Shown here: one piece after another, positions 61,325 to 64,000 of the stretch | Layout of the letters: each line of letters opens with the position of its first letter | Numbering within the stretch: position 1 is the first letter of the stretch | Origin: Cohnella fermenti | GTDB lineage: Bacteria; Bacillota; Bacilli; Paenibacillales; Paenibacillaceae | Assembly (NCBI RefSeq): GCF_004801405.1 | Contig: NZ_SSOB01000013.1 | Span: 122,624-186,623 of the forward strand | Direction of reading: 5' to 3' | DNA length: 64,000 nt | Made by a program: the position numbers and the translations under genes | The notes under the pieces: model-generated | What the model was told of the DNA's origin: nothing | The model's database searches: none | The model's input: the letters and a program-made list of their open reading frames with translations, nothing else

Positions 61325-63238
61325 TTAATATTTTATTCGTTCAATTAAGTTTCCATTGTTATCATAAATAAATTCAACAGTTTCTCCTAATGATGTAATT
61401 ATTTTATATAGTTTTCCGGATGAATTATATTCGTAAGTAAACGCTGGCGGTACAAGTAGGACTGTAATTACGCTGGATATGGTAGCGAGGCTTGGATTAA
61501 CCGGATTAATCGACCTTATTTGTATGGTATAATTATTATTTGGATTTAATCCAGTGATATCGATACTTGGTGTATTCGTAGTGGATGTAACAATTCCAGA
61601 ACCGAATACCTCATACTGAAATACTCCGTTTACTGGAGCCCACACAAGAGAAATAGAACTATATTTGATCCCCTTTACTTGCAAATTAGTAGGTGCTTCC
61701 GGATTCAATGTGAAACTCTTTGTTACAGTAGTGAATCCTCCAGTGACTTTCTGAAAACCATATGCAATAGTATAAACCCCCAATTGATAAGTATTATTTG
61801 TTGGGAATGTAATTGTCTTCAATGTTCCTGGAGTTAAATTTTGAGTGCCAGAAATTGTTTGAGAAGCAATAGTTATATCTTGTGGATTTTTAAGATTGAT
61901 GATTAACGCCGACCAAGTGCTAGAAGTTGGTACTGTAACAGTATCTACAATATTACTTCCTCTATTTATTGCAGCACTATTAACTTCCCCATTCCCATCC
62001 ACTTGTGGAGTGGTATGATCAATTGCTTCTGCATCATAGACCGGAATAGCACTTTCGGTCAGTTGAAGTGATTTAGCTAGATTAGCTAGACCATTCCCAT
62101 ATTCGTGAGGATCGCCTAATATGGTTGCATTATCGTAGATACTTTTCTTAATTTCTTCTACGGTAAGATGCCTATTTTTTGACCATATAACCGCTGCTGC
62201 TCCTACAACGTGAGGTACTGCCATAGAAGTGCCCGACATCACCCCATAACTTCCGTTAACAGTTGTGCTGAGAATATCAACACCTGGAGCAACGATATCC
62301 AGTTCTTGTCCAGTACTTGATAAGTTGGCTCGTAGATTTGCTTTCGACGTAGCACCGACAGACATCACTTCGGGAAAGAGAGCTGGGTAGCGTTCCGTTT
62401 CTTCACCTAAACCAAGGTTTCCAGCAGCAGCCACAAGGAGTATTCCTGCCTCATCTGCTTGCTTAATAACTTGATGAAGGGCTTCACTATAACTTACTCC
62501 TGAGAAACTCATAGAAATTATATTTATTCCATTATCTATGCACCATTCAATCCCTTGGATTACTTGTGCGTATGTCCCTGTACCATTTGCTCCTAGAACT
62601 TTAACAGAATATAGCTCTACTTCCGGCGCAACTCCTATTACTCCCTTATCGTTATTTTGAGCTGCGATTATTCCGGCCACATGTGTTCCATGGCCGTTAT
62701 CATCTGAATATGAATTTACACCCTCAATAACTGATATTCCACCCTGAATGTTAAGATCCGGATGATTTGCTATTCCAGTATCTAGAACTGCTACTTTTAT
62801 AAATTGACCTTTGTTGTCATCATCTGATTGTAAATTAGCTCCAATTGAAATAAGTCCCCATGGAACCACTTGGGATTCGGTTATATTGGATGAAGCTGTC
62901 CTAACACTTCCATTGGGTTCAATATAAAGAACATCGTTTGATTTACTTAGATTTTCAAGTTCACTTTCTGTTAATTCGACAGTGATTGTATTTTGTTTAT
63001 GGAACTTTTGTTTTTCCCTACTTTTTATTTTTGCACTTTTAAGAGTATTAAATGAATCTGTCTTTTCTTTGAATGTTACAAGATATTCTTTATTTGAACT
63101 TATTTCATCACCTTGTATATTCAGTGAATCGATGGTTACTATTTTATCTGATGCTGTAACATAAGGAAGCGAATTAACAAGAAGGGTATAAACAATCCCC
63201 ATTAAAAAGATTGAAAATAATTTTAAGAATCGTCCCAT
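61325..63238 (-). CDS. Secreted S8 subtilase with FN3-like module and YD-like tail
   Basis: A 637-residue serine protease. Residues 1-30 are a signal peptide (LFSIFLMGIVYTLLVNSLPY). An I9-type propeptide-like stretch (~38-110, SNKEYLVTFKEKTDSFNTL) precedes the catalytic domain: Asp in VAVLDTGIANHPDL (~150), His in NGHGTHVAGIIAAQ (~184) and Ser in GVMSGTSMAVPHV (~330). A fibronectin-like segment (~500-590, LNPEAPTNLQVKGI; NNNYTIQIRSINPVNPS) follows, and the last ~40 residues, YEYNSSGKLYKI and ETVEFIYDNNGNLIERIKY, are YD-repeat-like. Its setting upstream of the RHS toxin suggests a processing protease, which is inference. Confidence 0.88.
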   Translation of the reverse strand: MGRFLKLFSIFLMGIVYTLLVNSLPYVTASDKIVTIDSLNIQGDEISSNKEYLVTFKEKTDSFNTLKSAKIKSREKQKFHKQNTITVELTESELENLSKSNDVLYIEPNGSVRTASSNITESQVVPWGLISIGANLQSDDDNKGQFIKVAVLDTGIANHPDLNIQGGISVIEGVNSYSDDNGHGTHVAGIIAAQNNDKGVIGVAPEVELYSVKVLGANGTGTYAQVIQGIEWCIDNGINIISMSFSGVSYSEALHQVIKQADEAGILLVAAAGNLGLGEETERYPALFPEVMSVGATSKANLRANLSSTGQELDIVAPGVDILSTTVNGSYGVMSGTSMAVPHVVGAAAVIWSKNRHLTVEEIKKSIYDNATILGDPHEYGNGLANLAKSLQLTESAIPVYDAEAIDHTTPQVDGNGEVNSAAINRGSNIVDTVTVPTSSTWSALIINLKNPQDITIASQTISGTQNLTPGTLKTITFPTNNTYQLGVYTIAYGFQKVTGGFTTVTKSFTLNPEAPTNLQVKGIKYSSISLVWAPVNGVFQYEVFGSGIVTSTTNTPSIDITGLNPNNNYTIQIRSINPVNPSLATISSVITVLLVPPAFTYEYNSSGKLYKIITSLGETVEFIYDNNGNLIERIKY

Positions 63239-63306
63239 CTAAATTTCCCCTATCTCTTTATAATAAATATTTATGAGTATCCACTTAGCTCAGTAAATTC
63301 TAGGAC

Positions 63307-63350
63307 CACGAACATTTGTTTGGCATAATGGATGCAAACAAATGTTCGTG
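63307..63350. promoter_or_regulatory. Perfect 16-bp inverted repeat with -10 in the loop (LexA-like)
   Basis: CACGAACATTTGTTTG (63307-63322) and CAAACAAATGTTCGTG (63335-63350) are perfect reverse complements with CATAAT in the 12-base loop, just before the IS1595 transposase start. Each arm holds a GAAC-N4-GTTT box resembling the Bacillus SOS operator. Confidence 0.5.
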
Positions 63351-63360
63351 AGTGGTTCAC

Positions 63361-63886
63361 GTGGCGAAAAAGGAAGCTCTTATCCTCATCCAATTTCAGA
63401 AAGCCTTTCAAACGGAAGAAGCGTGTCACGAGCACCTCTACAAGATAAAATGGCCGGATGGATTCTGCTGTCCAAGGTGCTCGGGACGTAAGGCGTATGA
63501 AGTCACGACACGGCGACGCCCGCTCTATGAGTGTGTTCAGTGCGGCCATTAGACGACCGTCACCGCAGGCACCGTTTTGGAGAAGACCCGCACGGACCTG
63601 GTGAAATGGTTTTGGGCGATTTTTCTTATTGCACACGATAAACGAGGCGTATCGGCTGAATACCTGTCCGCAGAGCTTGGCGTCGCCTACCAGACGGCTT
63701 GGACGATGGGACATAAAATCCGCAAAGCGATGGGCGAGCGCGACGCTTCCTACACGCTAGCCGGGATTGTGGATCTCGACGACGCTTTTTTCGGAGCTCC
63801 TACGGAAGGCGGCAAGCGCGGCCGTGGAACCGAGCAAACGCCGGTTCTCGTCGCCCTATCGCTCGACAAGAAACCTGAATCCCCGC
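63361..63886 (+). pseudogene. IS1595-family transposase, nonsense-mutated and interrupted
   Basis: From GTG 63361: FQKAFQTEEACHEHLYKIKW, zinc ribbon CPRCSG ... CVQCGH, then an in-frame TAG at 63550 where the family has Gln. The following frame continues TVTAGTVLEKTRTDLVKWFW, GVAYQTAWTMGHKIRKAMGE and GIVDLDDAFFGAP, which keeps the first catalytic Asp missing in the 20.1-kb relative. Similarity ends at SLDKKPES, where a palindromic insertion begins (63883). Confidence 0.8.
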
Positions 63887-64000
63887 GATATTATAACGTG
63901 GATTTCGCAAAATCCGCGTAATATCGCGGTTTTTTGCTATTTATGGCTTGCCAATCTTAGCCATTACACGTTATAATTATAACGTGGAATGGGGAGATCT
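63883..64000. other. Palindrome-rich edge of an inserted element (truncated by the window)
   Basis: CCGCGATATTA (63883-63893) pairs perfectly with TAATATCGCGG (63919-63929), with inner GGATTT/AAATCC, and is followed by TTTTTT. A perfect 20-bp palindrome CACGTTATAATTATAACGTG lies at 63967-63986, and TTATAACGTGG occurs in both. It breaks the transposase reading frame. Confidence 0.55.

Noticed and set aside
63550..63552. Amber read-through (pyrrolysine-like) in the IS1595 transposase
   Set aside because: No evidence for TAG decoding elsewhere; the gene is also interrupted further on, so simple decay is more likely.
52000..64000. Prophage
   Set aside because: No phage structural, lysis or integrase gene is present; content is IS, intron and toxin genes.

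Overview
The window looks like a chromosomal segment of a high-GC, endospore-forming Firmicute of the Paenibacillaceae (Paenibacillus/Cohnella type). Support comes from Shine-Dalgarno starts in front of almost every gene, frequent GTG/TTG starts, a T-box leader, and Bacillus-type families such as RelP, YdjO, YqkE (DUF3886), YtkL and a gluconate operon. The genus is inference. No rRNA, tRNA or CRISPR array was seen.

The first ~52 kb is dense, high-GC housekeeping and accessory metabolism. From 1 to 18 kb there is a Phe-type T-box controlling an aminotransferase, an HpaB-type monooxygenase, a metal set (CDF exporter, GNAT, ArsR), the alarmone synthetase RelP, a DinG-like helicase, a His-rich exported protein, FabF, an XRE regulator, an ABC-2 exporter pair and two aldehyde dehydrogenases. 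From 18 to 24.8 kb there is a repeat-rich stretch (pyrimidine microsatellite, copies of a dispersed palindromic element, 49-bp tandem repeats) around an IS1595-like gene. It is followed by a compact oxidative/metal stress locus: a PerR-like Fur protein, an overlapping winged-helix protein, a radical SAM protein and Dps, with look-alike palindromic operators at the fur-like and dps promoters. From 24.8 to 32 kb lie a two-component/ABC immunity-type operon and the gnt operon with two GntR-type operators. From 32 to 51 kb are mostly single metabolic genes, a heterodimeric ABC exporter, a GHL10 glycosidase, an SDR/TetR pair and an acyltransferase-SGNH fusion.

From about 52 kb the region becomes a mobile, decayed and then AT-richer island. 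It holds a frameshifted EamA transporter, a truncated WYL-type regulator, a tiny IDEAL-like gene and a group II intron whose reverse transcriptase has been deleted. The intron sits directly behind a terminator. Beyond it is a polymorphic-toxin locus read on the minus strand: a secreted S8 subtilase with a YD-like tail, an IS630 insertion, a 1,883-residue RHS/YD-repeat protein with a DUF3990-like ADP-ribosyltransferase tip, and a translationally coupled small candidate immunity gene. The window ends in a nonsense-mutated IS1595 transposase interrupted by the edge of another palindromic element.

The most notable observations are the self-contained PerR-like regulon, the RHS-ART toxin locus with its YD-tailed protease, the ~150-bp dispersed palindromic repeat family (three full and two partial copies), an array of degenerate TATGTGAA-type palindromes spaced 50 bp apart, and the intron deletion derivative. 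LexA-like boxes in front of two IS1595-type genes are a weaker lead.
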